Source of the DNA: Trichostrongylus colubriformis
Taxonomy: Eukaryota > Nematoda > Chromadorea > Rhabditida > Trichostrongylidae
Length of the DNA: 64,000 nt
Direction: 5' to 3'
Assembly (NCBI GenBank): GCA_963978905.1
Contig: OZ022257.1
Span: 23,141,274 to 23,205,273, forward strand
The position numbers and the translations under genes were made by a program. A model generated the notes under the pieces. It saw only the letters and a program-made list of their open reading frames with translations. It searched no databases and was not told the DNA's origin. This document shows, one piece after another, positions 37,480 through 47,344 of the stretch (the first letter of the stretch is position 1; each line of letters starts with the position of its first letter).

Positions 37480-38710
37480 TTAATGCTGTTTACTATGCCG
37501 CTTATTGACCCTAACGCGGCGCAAGATGCGGAATAATATTTTTACCATAGCCACGACTATTCTTGGTCCCAGTAACAGCAACCAGATGGCTATATTAGCT
37601 CCCCAAGTGGACAGTACTAGGTAGGTAAGTCCGAGAATGACGACTAATCCAATTATTGTCGCGGTAAGGGTTTTGTACCATTGCCAGAATACTGCCCCAA
37701 TATGAAAAAAGTCTGGCCATGCGATCGTCGACCACGACTCTGAATCTCCTTGGAGCCAGTATTGAACCATTCCTGTAATTGTTCCCGTAAATTTGAGAAT
37801 GCCCTCCAACTCAAAATTTTTCGCGAGTTTTCCACAAGATACGGAGCACTCGAGCCGGATCTGAGCTTTAGAAAAACTAAGTCTTATTATTGAAACGATT
37901 CCGGTGGTATTGCATGGTACGGAGAAACCGACATCGTTGCATATTACTTCTGCCTGCTGATTGTCACGAGATGCAACGCATTTTACTTGTGCGCGGGCTC
38001 CCTTTGCACAATTATAGCACCCTGTCAACGTGGCGTCTCTGATTTCGCACATTGCATCGTCTACCAATATTGTGGGCTCGTAATATCCTTGGAAATCCAT
38101 AACGATTTCGGAAGTGACCATGCTAGATAGTCTTGCTAGAACCGTTGCTCCATACTTTTTGAACGAGAGGGATGAAAATGTAGCTGGGAGCTGGTTCTTG
38201 ATGTCGCTGAACCACTGATGGGAATATCTCGGCAATCGCAGTTAACTCTGGTTTCAGCGGGTCTGCACTTGCAATTGTCCACTACCGGGCACGTCAAGTT
38301 TAGCGCGTGTGCGTAAGTTTGACACTGCAGAGCCGGGCTTGCCGTTTGCTTCCACATTGCGATCTCATGTTCAGCCTTGATGAAAGGCGTACCGAGTAGG
38401 AGAAGTGGAGGCACCGAAAGTGATGTGAGCGTGAAGGTCAGGGAATTCCATTTCTTGGGTATGTTAGGTACAAGTTCCGTAGTGAGAGTAGTAATCTTTT
38501 TCTTGTTCCCATCAAAATGAGATACTCGAATTTTGGCCATCTCTTTCCATCTTGCGCAGTGGAAAATTTCGTAAACTACGTCGTTAACTGGTTCTAGATA
38601 GACGCGGTAAAAAAGGCACCCTGAACTTGGTGTCAAGCAACCACAACCTAAACCTCCACACGATTCAAAGCAAGCTGTATTCCCTGGGAATTTGTTACCT
38701 TTTTCCAGCT
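37480..38710 (-). pseudogene. Envelope glycoprotein, C-terminal part, Phlebovirus Gc-like, frameshifted
   Basis: The envelope continues from the polymerase frame in two other frames: one open from about 38700 to 38136, the next from 38235 to 37480. The first begins with a Cys-rich segment (CGGLGCGC near 38670) like the fusion-loop region of phlebovirus class II Gc proteins; the second contains GCYNCAKGA, typical of the Gc stem-side domain, then a TM anchor (LVVILGLTYLVLS) and a basic tail. Nematode BEL elements are known to carry such envelopes. Breaks lie near 38700, beside a short A-run, and near 38225. The protein as encoded here is not continuous; splicing or programmed shifting cannot be excluded. 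Confidence 0.75.
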
Positions 38711-41700
38711 CTGGTAGTAGACTGGATCATGGCACGATCCCTTGGAGGAGCATCTCTTGCTACTTACGATTCGATATACCGTGTCTCTTGTGAAAAAGTC
38801 AGTCACTGGTTCGCAAATGAGGTCAAGTGATTTCCATGTAAGTCGAATCTCATGCACCGGCGTATTGTTGTGCGACAATCGCACACATGCTTCCTGTTTG
38901 AACGTATTTATTTTGAAAACTTCCGAAAGATGTACATTACATGGTCCGGAAGCTGCGTTCGTACAGGTGGTGGCAACATGATTGAAGACGTTCACCAACT
39001 GACATCCCTGTGCGCCTTGCAAAATCACTCCCAATATTGCTATAATCTCAGCGAGATATCTACGCCTGTTTGCTCTTCCAGTATTGGTCTTCTTCACCAT
39101 GGACTTCACAGTTCGCCATATTCCCCGAAGGATCATCAAAGCTACCGCTGTTACTACACGAAAAGGTCGTCCTACCACCAGTGGAACGTAGAGGAAGTCG
39201 TAGCAACCGGTCACAACAAAGTATATTATGACAGCTATAGCTAGTATTGCTTGAACCGGCCAACATTCGGGGTTGAGAATATTGGCACTACAGAGGGTGC
39301 AGTCCAATGCTTCACAGAATTGTGACGCCGGGCAGTTCGTCTCAATCGTGGCTACCTTCCCCTCTTGAGCGAATTTCCATTGGACCTTGTGTTCATGTAA
39401 CACGATGTCTGGTGGAAAGGTAACTCTCTCTACCGCACTGGGGGCCTCTAGCGTGATGCAGAACTGGTCAGCACAAATCTCATAAGGGATCTTCTCATCC
39501 GATTCCAGTATCACCCCTCCTTCGAAACACTGAATGTTACGCCTGAATTGGGGAATCGTAGAAACGCCTTGCACGCTTGATACCGCAGATATGCACATAA
39601 GCAGAAGGGGAACAACGCTCTGAAGCAAGGTGGTGAAACACAAGAGACTGGATAGGTGCAAATTGTTATCCTCATTGTAGTTGACATTCTTTCTTCGCCG
39701 CAAATTGTACCTCTGTGGTGGTCCTTCAGCCTGTATTGGTAAACTGTCCCTCTGAGTATCTCCAAAGCTGTTCGAGGTCTCCACATTACGTTCCTTACTC
39801 GTATCGTCTTCGAGTTCTAGTGGAGCAAGAAGACTGATCGGCCGTCGAATTAGTCTGTGAGATGGTAACCTCACGACCGCTTCTCTTACCGTTCCTTGCG
39901 CGTTGGCTACTAGCTCGTGAATGACTCCCATTTTCCAAGTATGTCGTGGTGAAGCTGGGTCGCAGATGAGCACAAGAGCGTCCTTTTGTGGATGCTGTTT
40001 GCATCCTTTCTTGTGTCCTATATTGAGACTATGCTTTTCACGAAGACAGGTCAGATATTGGGTTTGCCAGACACTCCAGAATTTCTCCGTCATCTTACAC
40101 GATGTCTCCAAAGCCGACATTGCTTGACACTTCGACTGGATTGCCGTTCTCTCCTCAGGTGGAATGTAGTCCAAGTCTTGATCTTTCGCTATTGCTGGTA
40201 ATAGGGGATATGACACACAAATGTCTCTTTGTAAAAAGTCTATTGGACGTATCACCTGATTTCTGTCAAGATCCGTGGTCTCGTAAGTGAGAGGTCTCGT
40301 GTTCAGAATAGCCTCGATCTCAGTCATCACTGTGGCCATTTCCTCGAATGACACTGTTGATCTTCCGATAGTCTTGTATAACGAATATTTCACTGACTTA
40401 ATCAATCTCTCATAGAACCCCCCTTGCCATGGAGCATAGGGTGTTATATGCCTCCAATCGATTCCTCTATTGCTCAGTTCTCTGCTTACTGAGGGGTCGT
40501 TTTGCACCGCTTGGAGAGTTTCTTGGAGTATTTCTTCTCCTAATAGGAAGGTGGGGGCATTATCACAGGTAATGGTCTGGGGGATCCCTCTACGTGCAAA
40601 GAGTCTTCGGAGCATCCGCAAAAATGCTATTGTCGACAAATCCGAAACGATGTCCAGATGTATCAATCTTGTTACCATGCACGTAACGATTGATCCATAG
40701 CACTTCCCTTGGTTTCCATCATCTCTCATTATTGACAGAGGTCCAAAATAGTCTAGACCCACGTGCTGGAAGGGTCGTGATCTTGTTACTCGTTCCTTGG
40801 GCAAATCCTCTTGAGGTGGGTACCTATATGGCAGGTTGTTGAATCGTTGGCACTTCACACATGTACGGATCATCTTCTGCACTTGCGATCGAAGCTGCGG
40901 GATCCAAAATTGTTGCCTGACAAGGCCCACGGTATGATTGATGCCCGTGTGTCCTTGTTGATGAGCTTCTCGTATTATGATCTCAGCTAGAACCGACTTT
41001 TGTAGTATGAAGATTGGGTATTTTGCTGCAACTTCAAGTTGGGCCCTACCAAGGCGTCCGTAGCAGCGTAGTACACCCTCATTATCCGTACGTATGTTGA
41101 GGTCTTTCAAGGCTGTCCTGATATTGCTAGTTACTCTCAGGGCTTGATGAGCCTTTCTGAGAACCTTGCCCGCAAATTCTACCTCACTACCGCAAAGAAA
41201 GGAGGGATTGGTCCCCAAAGGAATGTCCGGTATTGTAGTCCGTATTTTGTGAGGATTTTTCTTATTGATCGTTGCTACTGTTGATCGCACAAAACGCAGC
41301 GCGTAGGCGATGACTCTTTTTGCTCGAGTGAACGTATTCACTTGCCCAGGCCGCATGAGTTCGCGGTCGTACTCTGTTACCCTGGCCGCGGCAACTACTC
41401 CAGTGCTATCACTTGGACTGTCTTCTTGACCGTCAGAGTCGTGTCCGAATATTGTGTCCCTTATTGGCCAACGAATAGGGTCCTCCCGCAGCCAGGTCGG
41501 CCCTGTCCACCAATAATGGTGTCTAAATTCGTCCTTAGTAACTCCTCGTGTTCCACAATCGGCGGGATTCTCACTCGATGATACGTGCCCGAAGCGGGTG
41601 AGACAGCTTTGGTTCGCCAAGTGGGTCACTATTTCCCTTATTTCTCTTAGCCGGTTGTGTACGAAGACTCCAAAATCTCGACTGAGCGGGCTCTTTATCC

Positions 41701-42943
41701 AACACAGTGCGATTTCGGAATCTGACAGGATATAGACCTCTCCAATATTGAGCACAGTTTTAAGCTGGGTTAATATAGAATTCGCGAGTCGCGCGGCCAG
41801 CGTGATCGCATTCATTTCCAGTTTCGGGATCGTGATATTGGCATGCAAGGAGGGCAGTTTTGATTTTGCCATCAATAGGTGGGTCCCTTGAGGATAGTGA
41901 AGATAAGCACAAGCGGCCATCCCCGTGGCGCTGGCATCCGCAAAAACTACCAGCGTTACTTGGGTCATCTTTGGCACCAAGAACCGTGGGATCTGTTTCT
42001 GATACCCTTTCAACTCGCTACTTATTTTGACCCACTCGTCCGCTTTTTCTTTGGGTAAGCCAGCGTCCCATTCATATTGATCTTTCCACAGGCTCTGTGG
42101 GAAAACCTTAGCCCTATGAAGGAGAGGTATATACCAGCCCATTGGGTCGTATACGGTAGCTATGGCGCTGGTTATTGTCCTCTTATTGATTGTGGGGAAC
42201 TCTTTCATGGAGCACCTTGCTTCTAGCATATCAGTGTTTGAGTTCCACTCAATGCCGAGTACTTTTGGACAGTTACTGCTCGCCTTATCTATATCCGGTA
42301 TTGAATTCACAACTTCTGAGCTATTAGAAGAGAACTCCCGCAAATTCATATTCAGCTCTCCAAATATTGCTTTCGCGCTGATGTAAAATTGTAGCGCTTC
42401 ATTGGAGGTATCGGATGTGAGAAGTACATTGTCGACATATAGGTTATCCTTGATTTGCTTAACTAAACGTCCGTCTTTATGCCGATCCAAATGGTAATGT
42501 GTGGTTCCTGCCAGGAGGAATGGTGACGACTTTAGTCCGAAAGTGACTCGAGTGAAACGGAACGTCCTAGTATTGTCTTTCCATGGGGGCTTTTTGTGAT
42601 CTTTAAGCCATAAGCAACGCGTCGCATTCCGATCCTTCTCGTGTAAACGCACTTGCAGGAACGCTTTTTCTACGTCCGAAATAAGGGCTATCTTTCCGAT
42701 TCGAAAGCGTAACAAGAGTCCATATAACGATGGCAATATTACTGGACCTCGATGTATGACGTCGTTCAGGGATGGGCTATCTTTGTAATGGGCAGAAGCA
42801 TCAAAAACAATTCGCAGTTTTGTTGTAGTTTTGTGCGGGGTCAGGACTGGCTGGTGAGGGATGTAGTGCACCGTGGTCCCTTCGCCCTGATCGTTGTCGT
42901 TTACTCTCTCCAATATTCCTTTATTGAGTTGTTCCTGGAACAC
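38648..42943 (-). CDS. BEL/Pao polymerase: RT, RNase H, integrase, with envelope N-terminal part
   Basis: About 1,431 residues, same frame as Gag, opening just after the TAA at 42965. Reverse transcriptase at about 25-210 (KLRIVFDASA, VEKAFLQV, NLYVDNVLL; the second Asp of the YVDD box is Asn here). RNase H at about 330-465 (FADASATG, KLEMNAITLAA, ILSDSEIAL). Integrase zinc-binding HHCC at about 659-698 and catalytic core at about 725-885 (GLDYFGPL, TCDNAPTF, GGFYERL carrying the D-D-E). A DUF5641-like tail runs to about 1045. From about 1097 the frame continues without a stop into an envelope precursor: hydrophobic leader (about 1100-1126), Cys-rich ectodomain, TM near 1217-1245. It ends at 38648 close to a frameshift. 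Confidence 0.9.
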   Translation of the reverse strand: MFQEQLNKGILERVNDNDQGEGTTVHYIPHQPVLTPHKTTTKLRIVFDASAHYKDSPSLNDVIHRGPVILPSLYGLLLRFRIGKIALISDVEKAFLQVRLHEKDRNATRCLWLKDHKKPPWKDNTRTFRFTRVTFGLKSSPFLLAGTTHYHLDRHKDGRLVKQIKDNLYVDNVLLTSDTSNEALQFYISAKAIFGELNMNLREFSSNSSEVVNSIPDIDKASSNCPKVLGIEWNSNTDMLEARCSMKEFPTINKRTITSAIATVYDPMGWYIPLLHRAKVFPQSLWKDQYEWDAGLPKEKADEWVKISSELKGYQKQIPRFLVPKMTQVTLVVFADASATGMAACAYLHYPQGTHLLMAKSKLPSLHANITIPKLEMNAITLAARLANSILTQLKTVLNIGEVYILSDSEIALCWIKSPLSRDFGVFVHNRLREIREIVTHLANQSCLTRFGHVSSSENPADCGTRGVTKDEFRHHYWWTGPTWLREDPIRWPIRDTIFGHDSDGQEDSPSDSTGVVAAARVTEYDRELMRPGQVNTFTRAKRVIAYALRFVRSTVATINKKNPHKIRTTIPDIPLGTNPSFLCGSEVEFAGKVLRKAHQALRVTSNIRTALKDLNIRTDNEGVLRCYGRLGRAQLEVAAKYPIFILQKSVLAEIIIREAHQQGHTGINHTVGLVRQQFWIPQLRSQVQKMIRTCVKCQRFNNLPYRYPPQEDLPKERVTRSRPFQHVGLDYFGPLSIMRDDGNQGKCYGSIVTCMVTRLIHLDIVSDLSTIAFLRMLRRLFARRGIPQTITCDNAPTFLLGEEILQETLQAVQNDPSVSRELSNRGIDWRHITPYAPWQGGFYERLIKSVKYSLYKTIGRSTVSFEEMATVMTEIEAILNTRPLTYETTDLDRNQVIRPIDFLQRDICVSYPLLPAIAKDQDLDYIPPEERTAIQSKCQAMSALETSCKMTEKFWSVWQTQYLTCLREKHSLNIGHKKGCKQHPQKDALVLICDPASPRHTWKMGVIHELVANAQGTVREAVVRLPSHRLIRRPISLLAPLELEDDTSKERNVETSNSFGDTQRDSLPIQAEGPPQRYNLRRRKNVNYNEDNNLHLSSLLCFTTLLQSVVPLLLMCISAVSSVQGVSTIPQFRRNIQCFEGGVILESDEKIPYEICADQFCITLEAPSAVERVTFPPDIVLHEHKVQWKFAQEGKVATIETNCPASQFCEALDCTLCSANILNPECWPVQAILAIAVIIYFVVTGCYDFLYVPLVVGRPFRVVTAVALMILRGIWRTVKSMVKKTNTGRANRRRYLAEIIAILGVILQGAQGCQLVNVFNHVATTCTNAASGPCNVHLSEVFKINTFKQEACVRLSHNNTPVHEIRLTWKSLDLICEPVTDFFTRDTVYRIVSSKRCSSKGSCHDPVYYQSWKKVTNSQGIQLALNRVEV

Positions 42944-42964
42944 ATCGTTATATTGGTCCAGTAA

Positions 42965-45328
42965 TTACTCGTCTTTCTTTAAAGATGTCCAAACATTGAC
43001 CAAGCGTTTGTAAGCCAAAGCTCGGTTATCAGGCAGATGTGGATTTTGTTCCTTCCAGGGTAAACGCACATAATATCCGTCTTGTCTTCTTTCGATCGAC
43101 TCCTCAAATTGTTTCCAGACCAACTTGTCCAGCTCAGTTTGTGCCTCCTTCTCGGGTCCAAGAAACTCTTCAGTTCCGGCAGAATCCATTCTCCAGTATT
43201 GATCCCATTGCTCTCTTTCTTCTTGTGTAACGTTCGTATCACTCTCCACTACTGTATATACCTGAGCGGAGTTCATTGTCCAGTATTGTTCCCACTTCTC
43301 AACCTCGCTGTCCGTGACCTGCGCTATCTGGAGAACCGTTCTATCTCCCGTCTTTGGTTTGCCACAGACCAGATACCCTAATTTTGTGGGGAGGATGTGG
43401 AATCCAGAGGGCAGTGGAATCGGTGGTGTGTCGTTACGCACGAACGACCAAAGCAAATCACATCCCAAAAGGATAGAAGGCTTGATGAGTTGCTTCCCAT
43501 ATTGTAACTTTATTGGTAAGTTGAGACTCCGGAGGAATTCCTGATCTTGAGCCGAAAGAGATGGAGGCGCAAATGGTTGGGTCAAGATGTTATGTGTTAG
43601 CAGTTCTAGATGGTGTGGGTTTCCTTTTTGGTCCCACACGTCCGTACGTACCCTGTGACATTTCAGTTCGACTGCTTCTTTCGTGCCAAAGGTGTTCACC
43701 CTAATCTGCTTATCCCCGAGTATGTGTAAATGGAGCCTCTCAGCTAAGCTGCTGTCTATAAATGAAGTCTCGGCTCCGGTATCGAAAAGAACATCCACTT
43801 TAGTGAGGGACTTTTCTTCAGGGTCCATCACTGTTATCTCGCCCGCAGGTGAACAGGAGCGGTTAGAGTGCTGCGCATTTAATACCATCTGTGCAGGGAG
43901 CAGGGGCGCTTCCTGTCCAGTATTGTCCGTATCTTGGGTGATGATTGCGTTGGAACGGACATTGCGCTGTGACTCTTTTGAAACTTCCTTCTTTCCCGAT
44001 GTCCCCGTCCTGCTTCTTGGTGAGGTGCGGTCTTGAGAGGGTAACCCTGAGGGCTGTGTTCCTTGCTTAAAGCAGCATGACGTGTGATGTGGCCCATTAC
44101 ACGAAAAACAAAGACGACCTTTGCACTGGGTAGACACGTGACTAGATGACGCGCATATGAGACACAACTTATTGTGCCGAAGATACGAAGATCTTTCTCG
44201 GGGTGTCGTATATCTAGTGCACTGACTCGATGAGTGATCCCCTTTACAGTACATACACTTGGCCATTATTGAAGCATTGGGTCGTTTTTTCCCATAAAAG
44301 TTTCTCTCCTTTGGTGGGTATGGGGTTTTTTCCGCAAATACTTGGAACATCTCTTCTGCAGAGAGAGTGACATCTATTATCTGGAAGAGATGAGCCATAG
44401 TGAACGACGTCTCTAACGGCAATGCTTGCCTTCTAGTGATAACCCTCCTTTTAGTAGCATCCGGAAACTTAGTCAATACCCTTTTGACTAACCATGAGCT
44501 ATTCACATCTTCCCCCTTATCCTGCAATTGGGAAGTGATAGCTTGAAGTTGCTCCAGTAGTGAGCGTTGGTCCTTTATTGATGGGGTGCGCAACGCGCAC
44601 GCTTCCAATTTTTCCACCAATTGGTTTACCAGCGCGTCCCTGTTATTGTACTTTTTGTGGAGGCACTCTATCGCTTTAGCGTAGTTGTCACTAGACACCC
44701 TGAATTTCATGATGGATTCTCTAGCCTCTCCCTTGAGAGCATCCAGTAAATAGTTATACTTCACCATTTCCGGCAAGTTTTTCGAATGAATTTTAGTACT
44801 GAAAATCTCCCAAAAATTATCCCATTCCCATACATTCCCTGCAAAAGATGGGATGGGGAGCGGTGGTAGCTCGACTGTTTTCGTCGACATGTGATTGGTC
44901 ATCGTCGTCGATAATGCTGGGGACCCCTGTTGCAAGCTTTGCTGAACCGATCGATCATTTGTCGGGTCGGCCCGTGACTTCATTGCTTGCCGTCGGGACT
45001 GTAGCAGTATGAGATGGTCGAACGCCTTTGCAATTGCGTCCTCCGCTCTCGCTGAATACTGCTCGAACTCCATTCGTTCGTTTTCACTGATTTCCGCTTG
45101 GGTGTCCAGGGCTACGGCAAGGTCAAATAGTTCTTTTTCCACTTTTTCCATTATTGCTTCTATCGCTTTGATGCCTTCATCTATACTAATAACCCATTCC
45201 TCGTATGGGGTATTGGGGTCGGGTTTAAACTCCTCTGACTCTTCCGCTCGAATTTTATTTACTATATGGTCTAACCTATTTGTGAATCTCGTGAGCAAAC
45301 GCTTATGGGTTGCTAATTGTGATGCCAT
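42965..45328 (-). CDS. BEL/Pao Gag and aspartic protease
   Basis: 787 residues. The N-terminal 130 are helical and acidic. Residues about 155-320 resemble the BEL Gag core (DUF1759-like, PIPSFAGNVWEWDNFWEIF). Three zinc knuckles follow at about 358-419 (CMYCKGDHSSSQC, CLICASSSHVSTQC, CFSCNGPHHTSCC), the nucleic-acid-binding nucleocapsid part. The retropepsin-like protease (DUF1758 type) has its active site at VLFDTGAETSFID near residue 516. The frame ends in the linker to reverse transcriptase at a single TAA (42965-42967); the same frame stays open beyond it. ATG at 45326-45328 follows a leader of about 220 bases after the primer site. Confidence 0.9.
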   Translation of the reverse strand: MASQLATHKRLLTRFTNRLDHIVNKIRAEESEEFKPDPNTPYEEWVISIDEGIKAIEAIMEKVEKELFDLAVALDTQAEISENERMEFEQYSARAEDAIAKAFDHLILLQSRRQAMKSRADPTNDRSVQQSLQQGSPALSTTMTNHMSTKTVELPPLPIPSFAGNVWEWDNFWEIFSTKIHSKNLPEMVKYNYLLDALKGEARESIMKFRVSSDNYAKAIECLHKKYNNRDALVNQLVEKLEACALRTPSIKDQRSLLEQLQAITSQLQDKGEDVNSSWLVKRVLTKFPDATKRRVITRRQALPLETSFTMAHLFQIIDVTLSAEEMFQVFAEKTPYPPKERNFYGKKRPNASIMAKCMYCKGDHSSSQCTRYTTPRERSSYLRHNKLCLICASSSHVSTQCKGRLCFSCNGPHHTSCCFKQGTQPSGLPSQDRTSPRSRTGTSGKKEVSKESQRNVRSNAIITQDTDNTGQEAPLLPAQMVLNAQHSNRSCSPAGEITVMDPEEKSLTKVDVLFDTGAETSFIDSSLAERLHLHILGDKQIRVNTFGTKEAVELKCHRVRTDVWDQKGNPHHLELLTHNILTQPFAPPSLSAQDQEFLRSLNLPIKLQYGKQLIKPSILLGCDLLWSFVRNDTPPIPLPSGFHILPTKLGYLVCGKPKTGDRTVLQIAQVTDSEVEKWEQYWTMNSAQVYTVVESDTNVTQEEREQWDQYWRMDSAGTEEFLGPEKEAQTELDKLVWKQFEESIERRQDGYYVRLPWKEQNPHLPDNRALAYKRLVNVWTSLKKDE

Positions 45329-45547
45329 GACACCGGAATAAGGAGAGAGAAAGCTAGTCCGTTATTGAGTGTCCGTATATCGAGAGGAGAGAGGAGAAAA
45401 GGATGCGATATAGAAGAGCAAAATAGGAAAAAAAACGCCGTTAGCCGAAATGTATGCGGTTAATAAAACTCCAATATTGGAAAAAACCGCAGTGGAATTT
45501 TGACTACCGTAGCAAAGAACAGTAAACCGACCTGAGTCCTTTATTGT

Positions 45548-45558
45548 CCGATGCACCA
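45548..45558 (-). promoter_or_regulatory. Primer binding site, tRNA-Gly type
   Basis: Four bases inside the 5' LTR the sense strand reads TGGTGCATCGG. It is complementary to the 3' end of tRNA-Gly species ending CCGATGCA plus CCA. The match stops after 11 bases. Confidence 0.6.
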
Positions 45559-45562
45559 AACT

Positions 45563-46073
45563 TGTGGTTCCCTTTCAGTGGTATAAAGCCTGTCTTTACC
45601 GTGCTCGCCCTTTTGTGTGCCACGCGGGTTCTAAATTGTACGGTACCAGACAATGTACCACTAGTATTTATTATACACAGAATAACACAGAACACCAGAA
45701 TCTTCCACGTACTCGTCCTTTATTGCGACGACACCAGAGGGATGAGTCCGCTATTGTAGGCAATCGTGAAGAAGAGGGGTCCAATATTGAGACGAGGGAC
45801 GACGATGAACAGGGATCCGATAGTGAGGAACGAATAATCCTTGACTTGAGCGATCGTCTTGCCAGGGAGGAAAAAACCCGATCTCTACTCAGTCGCCGTC
45901 CTTTTATACGGTAACGGACGTCGGCAGCGTGGGCTTGAAATGTAACCATCCCTGCAAGCATTCAAGATCAGCCTGTAGATAAAGAAATGGAGAAGGAAAT
46001 ATTAATTTACAGTAGAAAATTGAAAGCAAAGACAAATAAATAAACTTCTAACCATTTAGTGGCGTTAGCTACA
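45563..46073 (-). repeat. 5' LTR of the BEL/Pao element
   Basis: 511 bp. It differs from the other LTR at about five positions (for example cgcccttttg against cgcctatttg, and gaaggaaat against gaaagaaat). It should drive transcription leftwards through Gag-Pol. Confidence 0.95.
45901..45908 (-). promoter_or_regulatory. TATA box of the 5' LTR
   Basis: In sense TATAAAAG, within CGTATAAAAGGACGG. The same site occurs in the other LTR at 35964-35971. Transcription would start roughly 30 bases further left; the exact start cannot be seen. Confidence 0.55.
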
Positions 46074-46078
46074 TTCGG
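46074..46078. repeat. Target-site duplication, right (ttcgg)
   Basis: Matches 35621-35625 exactly. An intact pair argues that the element inserted once and was not rearranged by recombination between LTRs. Confidence 0.9.
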
Positions 46079-46130
46079 TAATTGTCTATGGCTGCTGTTT
46101 GATTCAACCCACCCCCCCCCCCCCCCGCTA

Positions 46131-46792
46131 TACAATACCGCTCCTAATTTTTGCTAAATCGCCGGATAAGGGCGGAAAAGTACGAAGCGCACCGGCTTTT
46201 TGCCATAACTTCAGCAGATGTGGTCCAATCTTTTTGAAAGATAGACCAATGGCTAGAGATTTTGAAGAGGAATCTTTGTATGTATGAAAACTCCATTTTT
46301 CTCTGCTGGATCATCTTCATTTTGAGTAAAATGGGAAATTGACTCTCCAAGGCGCAAGAAAGTACCTGCGGGCATGACGACATCGTAAATTCTCCACTTC
46401 AGCTGAAAGTTCCAGTTTAGGCGCTATAAAACAAAAAATGTCAATATATTCGACAAGTTCATGATTCTGTGATCATTTTGATACCACTCATGAATGGTTT
46501 AACTTGATTTCAACCTGAAAGTGGCATTTCAAAGCCGTTTTTTTTTTCAAAATTTCGCACCTCTCCAGAGCAGCATTTCTTATAAAACACGAGCCATTTT
46601 AAGTCGTTCGTTAGTGCTGCTGATGGGCTGCGAAGAAACTTTGTAGGATTTCCTCAAAGGTAAGTGGAACGAATGGCATTTGTCTCAAATCTTTCAAACG
46701 CTATTTGTTTAATCGGTCTTTTCTGCATAAATGTCGGTCTCTGCACAAAAATGGACTGATTTTGTGGCTGTAATTATACCTAATAAATGTGA
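46131..46792. repeat. Long inverted repeat E, left arm
   Basis: About 660 bp that recur inverted at 50061-50720 with roughly five substitutions and a 2-base difference in a T-run. It begins tacaataccgctcctaattt and ends cctaataaatgtga. The spacer is about 3.3 kb. It probably represents two copies of one repeat; the short open frame inside (46144-46383) has no domain. Confidence 0.85.
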
Positions 46793-47344
46793 AAACTTGA
46801 TTATACTTCATAAAAAGCAGTCTTAGGGGGTAAGTGGTTCAGGAAAACTGTGTGTTGTTCCAATCAACCTGAATCTTAGAAATCTGAAATTTGGTGAAGT
46901 GTGTAATCGAAGTAGACATGTATCACAATCGATTATTATTACCAACTCATTCTGAAACTTGCTCTGTCTTGAATGACAGAAGATTTATTTACTCCTTCAT
47001 TTTCTTGTCACTCGGCTAACGGTGCATAACCGCTGACCCCTCACTATCGATCTCAGCCGGCCAATTGCCTTGGATATCGCCACATCCCTTTTGAGATGCA
47101 GGACTATTGTGGTGCGACATTTGGATGGTCAGAGAATCGATAGGACGAGGATTTATTCAATATGACTGCTGGCAGATCCTTGTCCATCTGAAGTTCATAT
47201 TAACCTTTCAGAACCTTAGATAATTGCAGTGCCAAGCGCCCCCCAGGTCTCCTCACCGGAGCTTGTGAGGGCCAATATTACTATGAGGCAGCCGTATTAA
47301 CGCAGAAGTGCACACTGCACCGCCAAAGTCGCCTACTGAGATGA

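Larger units (their letters stand above)
35626..46073 (-). mobile_element. Complete BEL/Pao LTR retrotransposon with envelope-like and extra ORFs
   Basis: A 10,448-bp element with 511-bp LTRs starting TG and ending CA, flanked by ttcgg on both sides. On the minus strand the order is LTR (45563-46073), primer site, Gag-protease, RT-RNase H-integrase, envelope, zinc-knuckle ORF, LTR (35626-36136). Gag with three zinc knuckles, an A17-type protease and the order PR-RT-RH-IN place it in BEL/Pao; the Phlebovirus-Gc-like envelope places it near nematode Tas/Cer elements. LTR divergence is about 5 differences in 511, so insertion is recent, yet the frames carry one stop and several frameshifts. This copy therefore probably cannot move by itself. 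Confidence 0.95.
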
